Origin: an uncultured Eubacteriales bacterium
GTDB lineage: Bacteria > Bacillota > Clostridia > Oscillospirales > Acutalibacteraceae
Reading direction: 5' to 3'
NCBI GenBank assembly: GCA_900317765.1
Contig: ONID01000012.1
Location: 1 to 49,549, forward strand
DNA length: 49,549 bases
In this document: piece after piece, positions 32,406-40,993 of the stretch
Layout of the letters: the number at the start of each line of letters is the position of its first letter
Numbering within the stretch: position 1 is the stretch's first letter
Program-made: the position numbers and the translations under genes
Notes under the pieces: model-generated
Database searches by the model: none
Seen by the model: only the letters and a program-made list of their open reading frames with translations
What the model was told of the DNA's origin: nothing

Positions 32406-33824
32406 ATGAAAAAAAGAAAAGCAGCATTTTCCCTGCGGATCCTGTTCACAGCCGCATTGATCACGGCTATGCTGACGTCTGTCGCTTTGATTGTCAATGC
32501 CAGTGCAGAAAGCAACGATCCGACGGCCAACGTCACGGCCAATGAATCGGAAACTGTAGAAAACGTGCTCTCCATCGGCGGGAATAAAAGAGCAGCCTCG
32601 CGGCTATACGCGCAGGCAAAAGCATCATCCTACAACGGAAACTATCGCAGTGAGCTCAATAGCGACAGTGTGGCCCTGGAGATTTACGACGGATTCTACG
32701 CAAATTTCGTGACAACTCCCGGCAACAGCCCCTTTACGGTCAATTTGGATCCCGCAGTGAAAGTCAATGGCGTCAATAGCGGTAATGTCGACGATGAAGG
32801 TGCAATCATCATCGAAATTGACAGGACAGACCCGAATTACATTAATTTTGAAAAAAGCGTAAGCCGCGGTGCCACTGCATTCGGCTATGATCACCCCGAG
32901 GTTTTCTGGATAAGAGATTATTCGTACAACTATTCCTCCAGTGTCACCGTCAATACCGACGGGACATTTGAAATCAATATCAATTCCGTTACAATTACCC
33001 CAAGCGAATCGTACTCCGGCGCATACGCTCAGCGAGACACCGTTAACAACGGTATTGCAGCAGCCGTAAGCAGCATTCAGAACAGCATCCAAGCCGATGA
33101 CACAAGATACATCATACTCAAAAAAATACACGACTATATCTGCAATCATGCGGTGTATGACTATCAGGCTGCAGGTCAGCAAGTCGCTACCGAAGCACAC
33201 ACCGCTGCTCCGCTCTTTAACGGAAAAGGCAAGTTTGTCTGCGAAGGTTATTCAAAATCCCTGAAAATACTCTGCGACAGATTCGGCATTCCCTGTGCGC
33301 TTGTGAGCGGAACAGCAGGCACCAACAATGAAGCGCATATGTGGAATTATGTGCAAATGGACGACGGCAGATGGTATGGCGTAGACGTTACATGGGACGA
33401 TAGCGGAACCCAGCCTGTCTACAATTATTTCCTCAAGGGAAGCAACCAAATGGAGACCGATCACACCGCCACTCCGCCCGCTGTCAACAACAAGGAAGTT
33501 GCCATTGATTATCCGTCTATTAATCCTGTTGATTATGATCCAAATTGGAATCAGGGAACCACCACAACATCTGCCTCTGAAACCACCACAACATCTGCCG
33601 ATGAAACCACCACTACATCTGCCGATGAAACCACCACAACATCTGCCAATGAAACCACCACAACATCTGCCGATGAAACCACCACAACATCTGCCAATGA
33701 AACCACCACAACAATGAAACCACCACAACATCTGCCAATGAAACCACCACTACATCTGCCGATGAAACCACCACAACATCTGCCAATGAAACCACAACCA
33801 CAACAGCTGAGCCCAAGCGGATAA
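32406..33824 (+). CDS. Transglutaminase-like surface protein, truncated by a frameshift
   Basis: 472 codons as it stands. Signal peptide (MKKRKAAFS then a hydrophobic helix to about residue 34), an N-terminal beta-rich region and a transglutaminase-core domain with an apparent Cys279-His311-Asp327 triad (FVCEGYSK, EAHMWNY, YGVDVTWDD). Cys-protease-like cross-linking or peptidoglycan-peptide hydrolysis are the known roles of such domains. From about residue 384 a Thr-rich 8-residue repeat (ETTTTSA-D/N) begins. Near 33710 a unit lacks 7 bases, so the reading frame shifts into a Met-Lys-Pro-Pro-Gln-His repeat and stops at 33824. The remaining half continues in another frame to 34537. Restoring 7 bases gives one ORF of about 712 residues with a wall/membrane anchor. 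AAAGGG precedes ATG 32406. Confidence 0.85.
   Translation: MKKRKAAFSLRILFTAALITAMLTSVALIVNASAESNDPTANVTANESETVENVLSIGGNKRAASRLYAQAKASSYNGNYRSELNSDSVALEIYDGFYANFVTTPGNSPFTVNLDPAVKVNGVNSGNVDDEGAIIIEIDRTDPNYINFEKSVSRGATAFGYDHPEVFWIRDYSYNYSSSVTVNTDGTFEININSVTITPSESYSGAYAQRDTVNNGIAAAVSSIQNSIQADDTRYIILKKIHDYICNHAVYDYQAAGQQVATEAHTAAPLFNGKGKFVCEGYSKSLKILCDRFGIPCALVSGTAGTNNEAHMWNYVQMDDGRWYGVDVTWDDSGTQPVYNYFLKGSNQMETDHTATPPAVNNKEVAIDYPSINPVDYDPNWNQGTTTTSASETTTTSADETTTTSADETTTTSANETTTTSADETTTTSANETTTTMKPPQHLPMKPPLHLPMKPPQHLPMKPQPQQLSPSG
33557..33806 (+). repeat. 24-bp tandem repeat coding ETTTTSA(D/N)
   Basis: About ten units of 24 bp, nearly identical in sequence, one of them shortened to 17 bp near 33705-33721. 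The shortened unit is the site of the frameshift. Confidence 0.88.
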
Positions 33825-34537
33825 CTGTCAGACTCGATGATCCCAACAACGGCTTCGTCAAATCAGCGGATCTCCCTGAAACCGCAAAGGCCAAGGCTGG
33901 CAACGATGATGTAGAGCTCAACAAAATCAGGATCGTTGTCACCAAGCTCAATGAAACAGAGAAAAAAACACTGAGTGAAGGCATCAGAAGAATCAACACC
34001 GGCTTCGATCCCGACAATTCCATCCTTGAAGCTTACGACATTAAGCTTGTGGACAGTAACGGGCAAACCGTCACGATCACCGAGGGCAAGATCAGAATCT
34101 GTCTTGCATTCTCGGGAACACAGACTAAGAAGTACACCAATTACGTCTACTCGATTTATCATCAGAAATCCGAGGGAGACGTGGAACGCATCAAGTCAGT
34201 GAATTACAACGCGCAGGGCGTATGGTTCGAGAGCGACAAGTTCAGTCCCTTCGGTCTGGTGAGCGTTGAGAAATCAAACGGTGAGCCTTCACCCGGCACA
34301 GGCGAAACTATTCTCATGACAGTGGTAGCATTGATTCTGCTTGCCTTAGCCGCCGGTGCCATCGCATTCGTTATCATCAGAAACAGAGCGTCTTCCGACG
34401 ACGACGAAGCCGCATCATCCGAAGCCGCGACTCCGGACACAGCAGCTGCTTCTGAAAAGAACAGCGAAGAAGCGTCCGGCGCGGAGAATACGGCATCCGA
34501 AACAGCAGATGCACCTGAAAAGACAGACGAAGAATAA
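33713..34537 (+). pseudogene. Out-of-frame C-terminal half of the transglutaminase-like surface protein
   Basis: 274 codons open in the frame that the 7-base deletion separates from the N-terminal half. It continues the Thr-rich repeat, then has a 130-residue domain (ITVRLDDPNN ... YTNYVYSIYHQKSEGD ... WFESDKFSPFGLVSV) shared with the two PxTGE proteins at 41-45.6 kb, the sorting-like SPGTGE, a transmembrane helix (about 34310-34380) and a long acidic/Ala-rich tail. There is no good start of its own. The tail would be cytosolic in the anchored protein. It may be dead, phase-variable, rescued by recoding or an assembly error. Confidence 0.8.
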
Positions 34538-34596
34538 TTCAAAACAGCTAAAAGAATTTTTTCTGCACTGCTGTACAAATAGCACACAATAACAAA

Positions 34597-34650
34597 GCGG
34601 CAGAGTTTCCGGAAAACAACCGGAGGCTCTGCCGCCATTCATTTTTTCGG
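34597..34650. terminator. Convergent terminator, surface protein and spoIID
   Basis: GCGGCAGAG / CTCTGCCGC with CCGG inner pairing (34597-34612, 34620-34635). CATTCATTTTTTC follows on the plus strand; on the minus strand it lies just after the spoIID stop. Confidence 0.85.
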
Positions 34651-35598
34651 TATTACTTTCGTATCCTTGTAATAATACGCAAGTATTTCACGGTATGATT
34701 TCCCGTTCAACGACATCAGATTGGCGCCGAATTTGCTCATTCCCACTCCGTGACCGCTTCCCCTGACGTCGAAAACGAAGGATTTATCCTCGTGTTTCAG
34801 CGTAAAACACGCCGAACGCAGCCCAAAAACATTGCGCAGCCTCTGTCCGTTGACAGTCACGCCGCAGACAGTATAGCTCATCACATACCCTGAATTGGAG
34901 CGCACACATCCCTCGACCCAATCAGCAGGCTTGCCTTGGGTGGCAATTCCCAACTTCTCATTGCAGATGCGGCTGAATTCGTCCTCAGTCAGCCTAACAG
35001 TGCTGCGATAGTTTTCGGCACAGATGTCGTCGCGGCTTTCCACCGAAACAAGATAGGGAAAATCTCCCTTCCAGACATTTCCGCCGTCTTCCGTCACGCC
35101 GCAGGAGAAATCATGGTACGCCGCGAGTATAGGCTCTCCCTTATAGGCTATATATTCCCCGTAAACCGAATTGACCAGTGCTCGGAGCCGTGAATAATTT
35201 CTGCGGTAATTCTCTCCCCATTGACTTTTCAGCCGCTTCTTTGAAACAAAACTCTGCGCTTCGGAGGGCGTGCCATAGATCCTGCGGTATTTCATCAACG
35301 TGTATGAAGCGACGGCTTGTGCCTTGATCGCCTCGTCGTCATATTCAATCGGCATCTGCGAAGCCACGACCCCGCAGAGATAATCGCTTTCGCTCATCAA
35401 TTCTCTCTCTCCGGTAATGGGGTCGGTTACGGTGACCATGCGAATTCTGTCTGCATGAATGCTCAATTGGCTCTGTGATACAATTGCGCTTACGGAGGAT
35501 TCCTGCACGCCAAACAGCAGGGAGGATGCCACCGGAATCACGGACAGCAGTATAATAAAGAGAAAACCCAGCAAACACACCTTTTTCGTTTTCTTCAT
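34639..35598 (-). CDS. spoIID: Stage II sporulation protein D
   Basis: Lytic transglycosylase that cleaves glycan strands denuded by SpoIIP during engulfment of the forespore, in the mother-cell membrane. 319 residues: one N-terminal membrane helix (about 7-27), then the SpoIID/LytB domain with EYDDEAIKAQAVASYTLMKYR (the catalytic Glu is expected in this stretch), HDFSCGVTEDGGNVW, YLVSVESRDD and the C-terminal RGSGHGVGMSKFGANLM. ATG at 35598 with AAAGG upstream; a longer open frame upstream lacks a ribosome site. Convergent with the surface protein. Confidence 0.9.
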   Translation of the reverse strand: MKKTKKVCLLGFLFIILLSVIPVASSLLFGVQESSVSAIVSQSQLSIHADRIRMVTVTDPITGERELMSESDYLCGVVASQMPIEYDDEAIKAQAVASYTLMKYRRIYGTPSEAQSFVSKKRLKSQWGENYRRNYSRLRALVNSVYGEYIAYKGEPILAAYHDFSCGVTEDGGNVWKGDFPYLVSVESRDDICAENYRSTVRLTEDEFSRICNEKLGIATQGKPADWVEGCVRSNSGYVMSYTVCGVTVNGQRLRNVFGLRSACFTLKHEDKSFVFDVRGSGHGVGMSKFGANLMSLNGKSYREILAYYYKDTKVIPKK

Positions 35599-35814
35599 TT
35601 GATCACAACCTTTGTTTTTATTCTTTTGTAATGATACTTTTACCACTTGTATATTTTTATTACTTGACTTTATATGTGATATAGGATAAAATATAAAAAG
35701 ATAATTATGCAACTTACTCATCTTACAATATAAATTGTATGCAATACACTTTGGCAAAATCACATCGGCTTGAATTTTTCACTTGCCGATGGTGAACTGC
35801 CTGGGGGGAAACAA

Positions 35815-37458
35815 ATGAAAATCAGACGATCTTTGGTGGTTTTGTTTATAATCGCCTCTCTTTTCATACCGATCTCAATATATCGGAATATGTTTTCAAA
35901 AAATGCATCAGATGAATTCGTCAGCACGGTTGGAATTATCTGCAATGTGCTGATGACAGTCTTTCTGCTGCTTGTCGTGGCTTTTTCCATTTTCAGCGAC
36001 GATTACCCGCACACCTATTCACCTAAAAAATCATCTGTTCTCGGAACGATTTCCATGATTACCGCCGCGTTATGCGGGTATTCATCGGTACTCGGTCTGA
36101 TCAGCAACGATTTGCCGATGTATTCCGGTACCGGCGGCGTTGTCTTTGCTATTCTTGGATTTCTCACCGTACTGTCGATGATGTTCTACTCGGTGACGTT
36201 TTTCAAAGGCGAAAACATGATACTTACTATGCCGGCTGTTCCGATCGCTCCCGCCTTATGGTACGGGTTCAGAATGCTTTCCGCGTTCCTGCGCTCGGCA
36301 TCCATGGCGGATATCAGTGCCGAACTGCCTATCATAGCAATGAGCTGTTCCTTTACCATCTTTATGCTGACAATCGGCAAGCTTTTCTGCTGCATCAACT
36401 CCAACTCCATCAAATGGGGCTTTGCAGGCGGCTGCATAGGCATCATGACCTCCCTGTACTACAGCATCAACTGGCTGGTCAATGACTGCACCTCCTTCAA
36501 CGACATCCTGACAAATCCTCTGATCCTTGTTGATGTATTTATGGCTCTGTTTGCCGTCGGTACACTCTTTCATATCTCCAATCCCTCTGAATATTTCGAC
36601 GACGAGGAATGGGACGACTACTTCTATGAGACCTACGACCTTCCCAAGCCCAATCTTATCCTTCACACACCCGTTGATGAATTAGAGGAAGGCAGCCTCC
36701 TCGACGACGATATTAACGAATCCCCGTATATTCCGGTCAATACCTCCATCGGAGGCAGACAAAGAAGCCCGCAATTCAGCGGGGAACTGACGCAGCGCGA
36801 GCCGCGACGTCCTCAGCCCAGACCCGCGCCTTCCTACATCGCAAATCCTGCCGCGTATTACGGACAGTATCCGCAGCAGCCGCAACCGCAGCAGCCGCAG
36901 CAGAACCAGTATTATCAGCCTGCATATCCCACTTATCCGGTTTATCCCTATCAGGGCATTGTTCCTCCCAATTCAGGTTACGGAGCAGGTTATCCCAATC
37001 CTCAGCAGCCGGTGGAATACGTAAATCCATACGACGAAGCCGCCGCCAAGTATCAGTACGAACGCAGAAGAGCGGAACTGCAGAGCCGCGAACTTGAAAA
37101 GCTGACCGGCGAGGTGGATAGTTCCATTGCACGGCTTCAGACCAACGTCAATCGCAATCAACCGCCTTCCAACCAGTACGTCAACGCATCTCCCGACGAA
37201 AGGATTCCGGGCATGTCCAACGCCGCCCAGCAAGGCAGAAATGTCCGGCTGGCACAGGGGTATTCACAGTCCGGAGAAAGACTCACAGACCATGTAGACC
37301 GTCTGGAAAAACAGAATCGGGCAGCTTCCGCACCACCCGCTATTGATGAAGACGAGTACACATACGAGTATTATTATCCAACTGATGCTGCCGGATTCAC
37401 CCCGAACCAATTCAATCCGACAGATAGAAACGCCAACAGTCAGAACGGCAGAAGATAA
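35815..37458 (+). CDS. Large membrane protein with Pro/Gln-rich tail and coiled coil
   Basis: 547 residues. The first 270 hold about seven hydrophobic segments (LVVLFIIASLFIPISIY, VLMTVFLLLVVAFSIF, TISMITAALCGYSSVLGLI and so on), followed by an acidic stretch (DDEEWDDYFYE). A Pro/Gln/Tyr-rich region follows (about 340-400, GQYPQQPQPQQPQQNQYYQP), then a charged, probably coiled-coil segment (about 410-440, KYQYERRRAELQSRELEKLTG) and an Asn/Arg-rich end. GGGGGG precedes ATG 35815. I do not recognise the family. The tail points to a scaffold or assembly role on the cytosolic face (inference). Confidence 0.7.
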   Translation: MKIRRSLVVLFIIASLFIPISIYRNMFSKNASDEFVSTVGIICNVLMTVFLLLVVAFSIFSDDYPHTYSPKKSSVLGTISMITAALCGYSSVLGLISNDLPMYSGTGGVVFAILGFLTVLSMMFYSVTFFKGENMILTMPAVPIAPALWYGFRMLSAFLRSASMADISAELPIIAMSCSFTIFMLTIGKLFCCINSNSIKWGFAGGCIGIMTSLYYSINWLVNDCTSFNDILTNPLILVDVFMALFAVGTLFHISNPSEYFDDEEWDDYFYETYDLPKPNLILHTPVDELEEGSLLDDDINESPYIPVNTSIGGRQRSPQFSGELTQREPRRPQPRPAPSYIANPAAYYGQYPQQPQPQQPQQNQYYQPAYPTYPVYPYQGIVPPNSGYGAGYPNPQQPVEYVNPYDEAAAKYQYERRRAELQSRELEKLTGEVDSSIARLQTNVNRNQPPSNQYVNASPDERIPGMSNAAQQGRNVRLAQGYSQSGERLTDHVDRLEKQNRAASAPPAIDEDEYTYEYYYPTDAAGFTPNQFNPTDRNANSQNGRR

Positions 37459-37630
37459 TGGTATTCCAAATTCTGATAAGATTTCCCACATTGCTTTGTT
37501 TTAAGCCATGTGGGATTTTTTATTTGATGATATTTTAAAGCAAACCGTGGAATAATAATGTCGTAATATGGTTGAAATAATTTTTTAACATTTGTTTGTA
37601 AAATTATCATCTGTTTTTTAAAACTATGTA

Positions 37631-37659
37631 TTGACATATTAATATTGACATGATATAAT
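37631..37659 (+). promoter_or_regulatory. Promoter of the hemolysin-III-type protein
   Basis: TTGACA (37631-37636), 17-bp spacer, TATAAT (37654-37659), 44 bases before the start. Confidence 0.75.
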
Positions 37660-37702
37660 ATTAACACAATGACATTTAGATAATTTGAGAGGAGAACAAT
37701 TT

Positions 37703-38425
37703 ATGAATATTTCAATCAACGACTACAGAATGATGTATGCACAGCGTGAAGTCAGCAGACAGAGTCGCATCAAGGCATTGAGCCTTCCGATATACACTTT
37801 CAATGAAGAAATGCTCAATTGCGTCACACATGCCATCGGCGCAATACTTGGCGTGGTGGGATGGATCATGAGCATGAAGCTGCTTATCGCGGCGGGAAAT
37901 GCAGTCGCTATCCTCTCCATGTGCGTTTTCTTTGTTACCATGATCGTGCTTTACGCCAATTCGGCGCTCTATCACGGATGGGAACTGACAACTGCCAAAA
38001 AGAAATTCCAGATAATGGATCACTGCTCCATCTTCCTGCTTATCACCGGCACTTATGCCCCCTATACCCTCATGGTCATGAACAATCTCGCCGGAAAGAT
38101 CATTTTCGCTGTTGTCGCCCTCGCTTCGGTGCTCGGCATCACGCTTAACGTCATCGACCTGAAAAAGTACGCTGTTCCGTCGATGCTCTGTTACCTCACT
38201 TCCGGCTGGTGCATCATTTTTGCCTATAAATATATCGCCGCTGCGCTTTCTCCCGATCAGCTGAAAATGCTGATTCTCGGCGGCGTGGTTTACACCGTGG
38301 GCGCTATCTTCTACGGGCTTGGCAACAAGATAAGATATATGCACACGATCTGGCACCTCTTTGTACTCGGCGGTACGCTCTTCCACTTTGCAAGTCTCTA
38401 CAGCTTTATTCTCTACAACCTTTGA
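37703..38425 (+). CDS. Hemolysin III family membrane protein (PAQR/YqfA-type)
   Basis: 240 residues and seven predicted transmembrane helices. Family metal-site motifs are present: NSALYHGWE in helix region 2, DHCSIFLLITGTYAPY and the C-terminal HTIWHLFVLGGTLFHF. The N-terminal EEMLNCVTHAIGAILGVVG is typical of bacterial members. These are related to ceramidase-like PAQR receptors; the bacterial role is unclear, with membrane fluidity the usual suggestion. GAGAGGAG lies eight bases before ATG 37703. Confidence 0.9.
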   Translation: MNISINDYRMMYAQREVSRQSRIKALSLPIYTFNEEMLNCVTHAIGAILGVVGWIMSMKLLIAAGNAVAILSMCVFFVTMIVLYANSALYHGWELTTAKKKFQIMDHCSIFLLITGTYAPYTLMVMNNLAGKIIFAVVALASVLGITLNVIDLKKYAVPSMLCYLTSGWCIIFAYKYIAAALSPDQLKMLILGGVVYTVGAIFYGLGNKIRYMHTIWHLFVLGGTLFHFASLYSFILYNL

Positions 38426-38492
38426 GAAGATTCAATCCGATTTGCTCCCATCACGACTTTTCCTCATCCTTTATGCCAATATACAAACAAAC

Positions 38493-38541
38493 CCCCAAAA
38501 CCCACCGTCCGGAATAACATCCGAAGCGGTGGGTTTTGGGG
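38493..38541. terminator. Bidirectional terminator
   Basis: Perfect 15-bp stem CCCCAAAACCCACCG / CGGTGGGTTTTGGGG (38493-38507, 38527-38541) between the converging hemolysin-III and lipase genes. Confidence 0.85.
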
Positions 38542-38581
38542 TATTATTACAAGTTACGTAATTACTTTGACCGCATGCCCG

Positions 38582-39916
38582 TCAGAAACCTTTTTCCCTC
38601 AGACGCGACACCAGCTGCACATAGAATTCTCTCACGTCAAAACCTTCGATATTCTCTCGGTTGAGGTCTATTACATCCCCGTGGGAGATTCCCCTGCGTC
38701 CGTTGACGGTGAGAAATGCGTAGTTCTCTCCCCAATGGAAGGAGGATTCCGAAACCAGTCCGTCGTTGGGTCCGTCAAAATGCTTTGCGATGGGATATGT
38801 GAAATTAAGCGGGAATTTGCCGCTTGTCGCCTTGTTGAGCTTGGAACCGACGCTTTGATAGAATACGGCGTCACTGTCCTTCACCGACTCATTGAAGGCT
38901 TTGCAACGCTCATTGGTCAGGTCGTAAACTGCTGACAGAAAATCCGGATTGCTGTCGCCTAATCTTCGCAAAGCAGCGTTGTAGGTATTGGCAATGGAAT
39001 TCTTTACACTCTCAGGAACCTTTTTGAGCAGATAATCGGCAAAAAGGCATCCTTTGTGGGGTGTGTTGATGGTAGTCAGCGAGGCAACGTATTGATCCGC
39101 CCCGCAGTGGGAGATGGCATAACGACAGTCGAGTCCGCCTTTTGAATGAGCGATCACATTGACCTTCCCGCAGCCGGTTTCCTTCACAATCTGCTTGATT
39201 CTCCCGGTCAGTTCCTCGCCGCTGTCGGCTACCGAAAGGGCGGACTGATGATTTCCGTAGTAAATCACGGCTCCGTTTCTGATAAGTTCATCAGGGATCC
39301 TGCCCCAGTAATTGGGAAATCTGTAATCGCGGAAAAAGACGCCGTGTACAAGCAGTATCGGGTATTTCGTGCGGCAGACGCTTTTTTCCCGGCGGCTGTC
39401 ATTCAGGAGTATCTTTTCATTCTCAAACTCCACTTCCCTTCCGGTAACGGCAATAATCTTGGCAAGGGCGATCAGATGGGCGATGGGAATAAATCCGCAC
39501 AGCAGTCCGATGATTCTTATCTTCAGTCCCAGCTGTACCGATGTCACATACACCCTGATAATCCCGTTCCAGAATACCAGCGCCAGCACCAGCACAGCTG
39601 CAAGGCAGCTCACGGTATACTTGACCGGATGTTCGGTCATCCAATAAAACGCGCCAATGAGATGCGCTATGGAAGTGATGACCGTTCCTATCAGAAATGA
39701 AATCAACAGGTCAGTTCCCTCCGCGCAGACTCTCAGCCGGACACTTCTGAACCTGAGATTGTAAGGCGACGGTATAATATTGGCAAGCAGAAACAGCGGC
39801 ACACATACAGGAATGATCACCCACAGCGCAGGGTATAACATGACCATTCCCGCAAGACAAGCCGTAACAGCAAAAATCAAACCGTCAATCAACCGAAACA
39901 GATACTTCAATTTCAC
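38582..39916 (-). CDS. Membrane-anchored alpha/beta hydrolase (lipase-like)
   Basis: About 444 residues. The N-terminal 150 hold four to five hydrophobic helices, including IDGLIFAVTACLAGMVMLYP and FLIGTVITSIAHLIGAFY. The C-terminal 260 residues are an alpha/beta hydrolase of the triacylglycerol lipase type: VHGVFFRDYRFPNYWG (oxyanion hole), the nucleophile Ser in NVIAHSKGGLDCRYA, an Asp in GPNDGLVS and a His in RGISHGDV. Substrate unknown, probably an ester lipid at the membrane. The start is uncertain: GTG at 39916 lies four bases after AGGAGG and TTG at 39910 lies ten; the ATG at 39934 has no ribosome site. It follows the LysR gene on the same strand. Confidence 0.82.
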   Translation of the reverse strand: MKLKYLFRLIDGLIFAVTACLAGMVMLYPALWVIIPVCVPLFLLANIIPSPYNLRFRSVRLRVCAEGTDLLISFLIGTVITSIAHLIGAFYWMTEHPVKYTVSCLAAVLVLALVFWNGIIRVYVTSVQLGLKIRIIGLLCGFIPIAHLIALAKIIAVTGREVEFENEKILLNDSRREKSVCRTKYPILLVHGVFFRDYRFPNYWGRIPDELIRNGAVIYYGNHQSALSVADSGEELTGRIKQIVKETGCGKVNVIAHSKGGLDCRYAISHCGADQYVASLTTINTPHKGCLFADYLLKKVPESVKNSIANTYNAALRRLGDSNPDFLSAVYDLTNERCKAFNESVKDSDAVFYQSVGSKLNKATSGKFPLNFTYPIAKHFDGPNDGLVSESSFHWGENYAFLTVNGRRGISHGDVIDLNRENIEGFDVREFYVQLVSRLREKGF

Positions 39917-39946
39917 AGCACCTCCTGAATACATTAAGTAAAAAGA

Positions 39947-40840
39947 TCACTTCTTGTTTTTCTCAATCCATTCCGTCGTGTAATTGCGGAAATTTTCCTG
40001 TGCGCGGCTCATTTTCTGTCCCCTGCGGTGTACAAGAAACACATGCCGCACAAAGGTCTCGTCCTCAAAAGGTATTATTTTCACCTGTTCGTCGGCGTAC
40101 TCCTCAGCAAGGAAGGTCGCAGAGATGCCCACTCCCCTCTTTTGTCTTGCAGCCTCCACAATCAGGGAATCATCGCTGATCTCAAGGAGTATCTCAGGAT
40201 TCAGTCCGCCCTTCACAAATCGGGTGATATTGTGAGGGTAGAGCGAGAAGTCGCGCCCTTTGAGAATGATGGGATATCCGTTGAGATCGGGATAACGTAT
40301 GACGGTATGCTCCGCCAGGGGGTGATCCTTGTGAACAATGGCGCGGAAATCGTGGGAAAAGCAAAAATCAGCCTCGTAATTGATCAGGTCGATCGGCTGC
40401 GGCAGAAAGGCAAAATCCACACGCCCGCTTTGCAGCATGTCATAGATAGGATACTCAGGGTATTCCACAAGATCAAGATGAACGTCGGGAAATGTATCGT
40501 AAAAATCCGTGACGAATTTGAGCGTCAGATACTTGGGAACGCCGTATGTCGTAGCAATATGCAGAGTGGAAAGGGCATTGATGCTCTCCTCGGTAAATTC
40601 GCTCTTGATGCGGCTGCACTCGCTCAGAATGACATTGGCCGTGGAATAGAGCTTGTGAGCGTAAACCGTGGGATTGAGTCCCTGCGTGGAACGGGTGAAA
40701 AGACTGCGCCCAAGTTCTTCCTCCAGCTTCTTTATCATCTTGCTCACTGCCTGCGGTGTGACAAATATCTTTTCCGCTGCCTTGTGAATACTTCCCAGTT
40801 CATACACCTTCACAAAACACCCCAGAAGTCTTTCATCCAT
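39947..40840 (-). CDS. LysR-family transcriptional regulator
   Basis: 297 residues. N-terminal winged helix (MDERLLGCFVKVYELGSIHKAAEKIFVTPQAVSK is the family start), linker helix, then a periplasmic-binding-like effector domain (about 90-290: TLHIATTYGVPKYL, ILKGRDFSLYP, VGISATFLAEEY). Effector and targets unknown; it could control the lipase-like gene 31 bases downstream. ATG at 40840 with GGGAG about 11 bases upstream. A minus-strand TTGATT-17-TATAAT promoter lies near 40872-40901. Confidence 0.9.
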   Translation of the reverse strand: MDERLLGCFVKVYELGSIHKAAEKIFVTPQAVSKMIKKLEEELGRSLFTRSTQGLNPTVYAHKLYSTANVILSECSRIKSEFTEESINALSTLHIATTYGVPKYLTLKFVTDFYDTFPDVHLDLVEYPEYPIYDMLQSGRVDFAFLPQPIDLINYEADFCFSHDFRAIVHKDHPLAEHTVIRYPDLNGYPIILKGRDFSLYPHNITRFVKGGLNPEILLEISDDSLIVEAARQKRGVGISATFLAEEYADEQVKIIPFEDETFVRHVFLVHRRGQKMSRAQENFRNYTTEWIEKNKK

Positions 40841-40917
40841 TATCGTTCCAACTCCCTTCCTTTTTTTGATAATATTATACCATGTCATAACAAAATAATC
40901 AATCAATTACGAACAAA

Positions 40918-40959
40918 AACCGACTACCCAGGGATAAAGGATCACCTGTGTAGTCGGTT
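40918..40959 (-). terminator. Terminator of the 743-residue surface protein gene
   Basis: AACCGACTAC / GTAGTCGGTT stem plus inner CAGG/CCTG, followed on the minus strand by TTTTTGTTC. Confidence 0.88.
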
Positions 40960-40993
40960 AATGAACAGCCTATTATGATTTAATCAAAGCGTC

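Noticed and set aside
33557..33806. CRISPR-like array
   Set aside because: Repeats are contiguous and protein coding, with no unique spacers.
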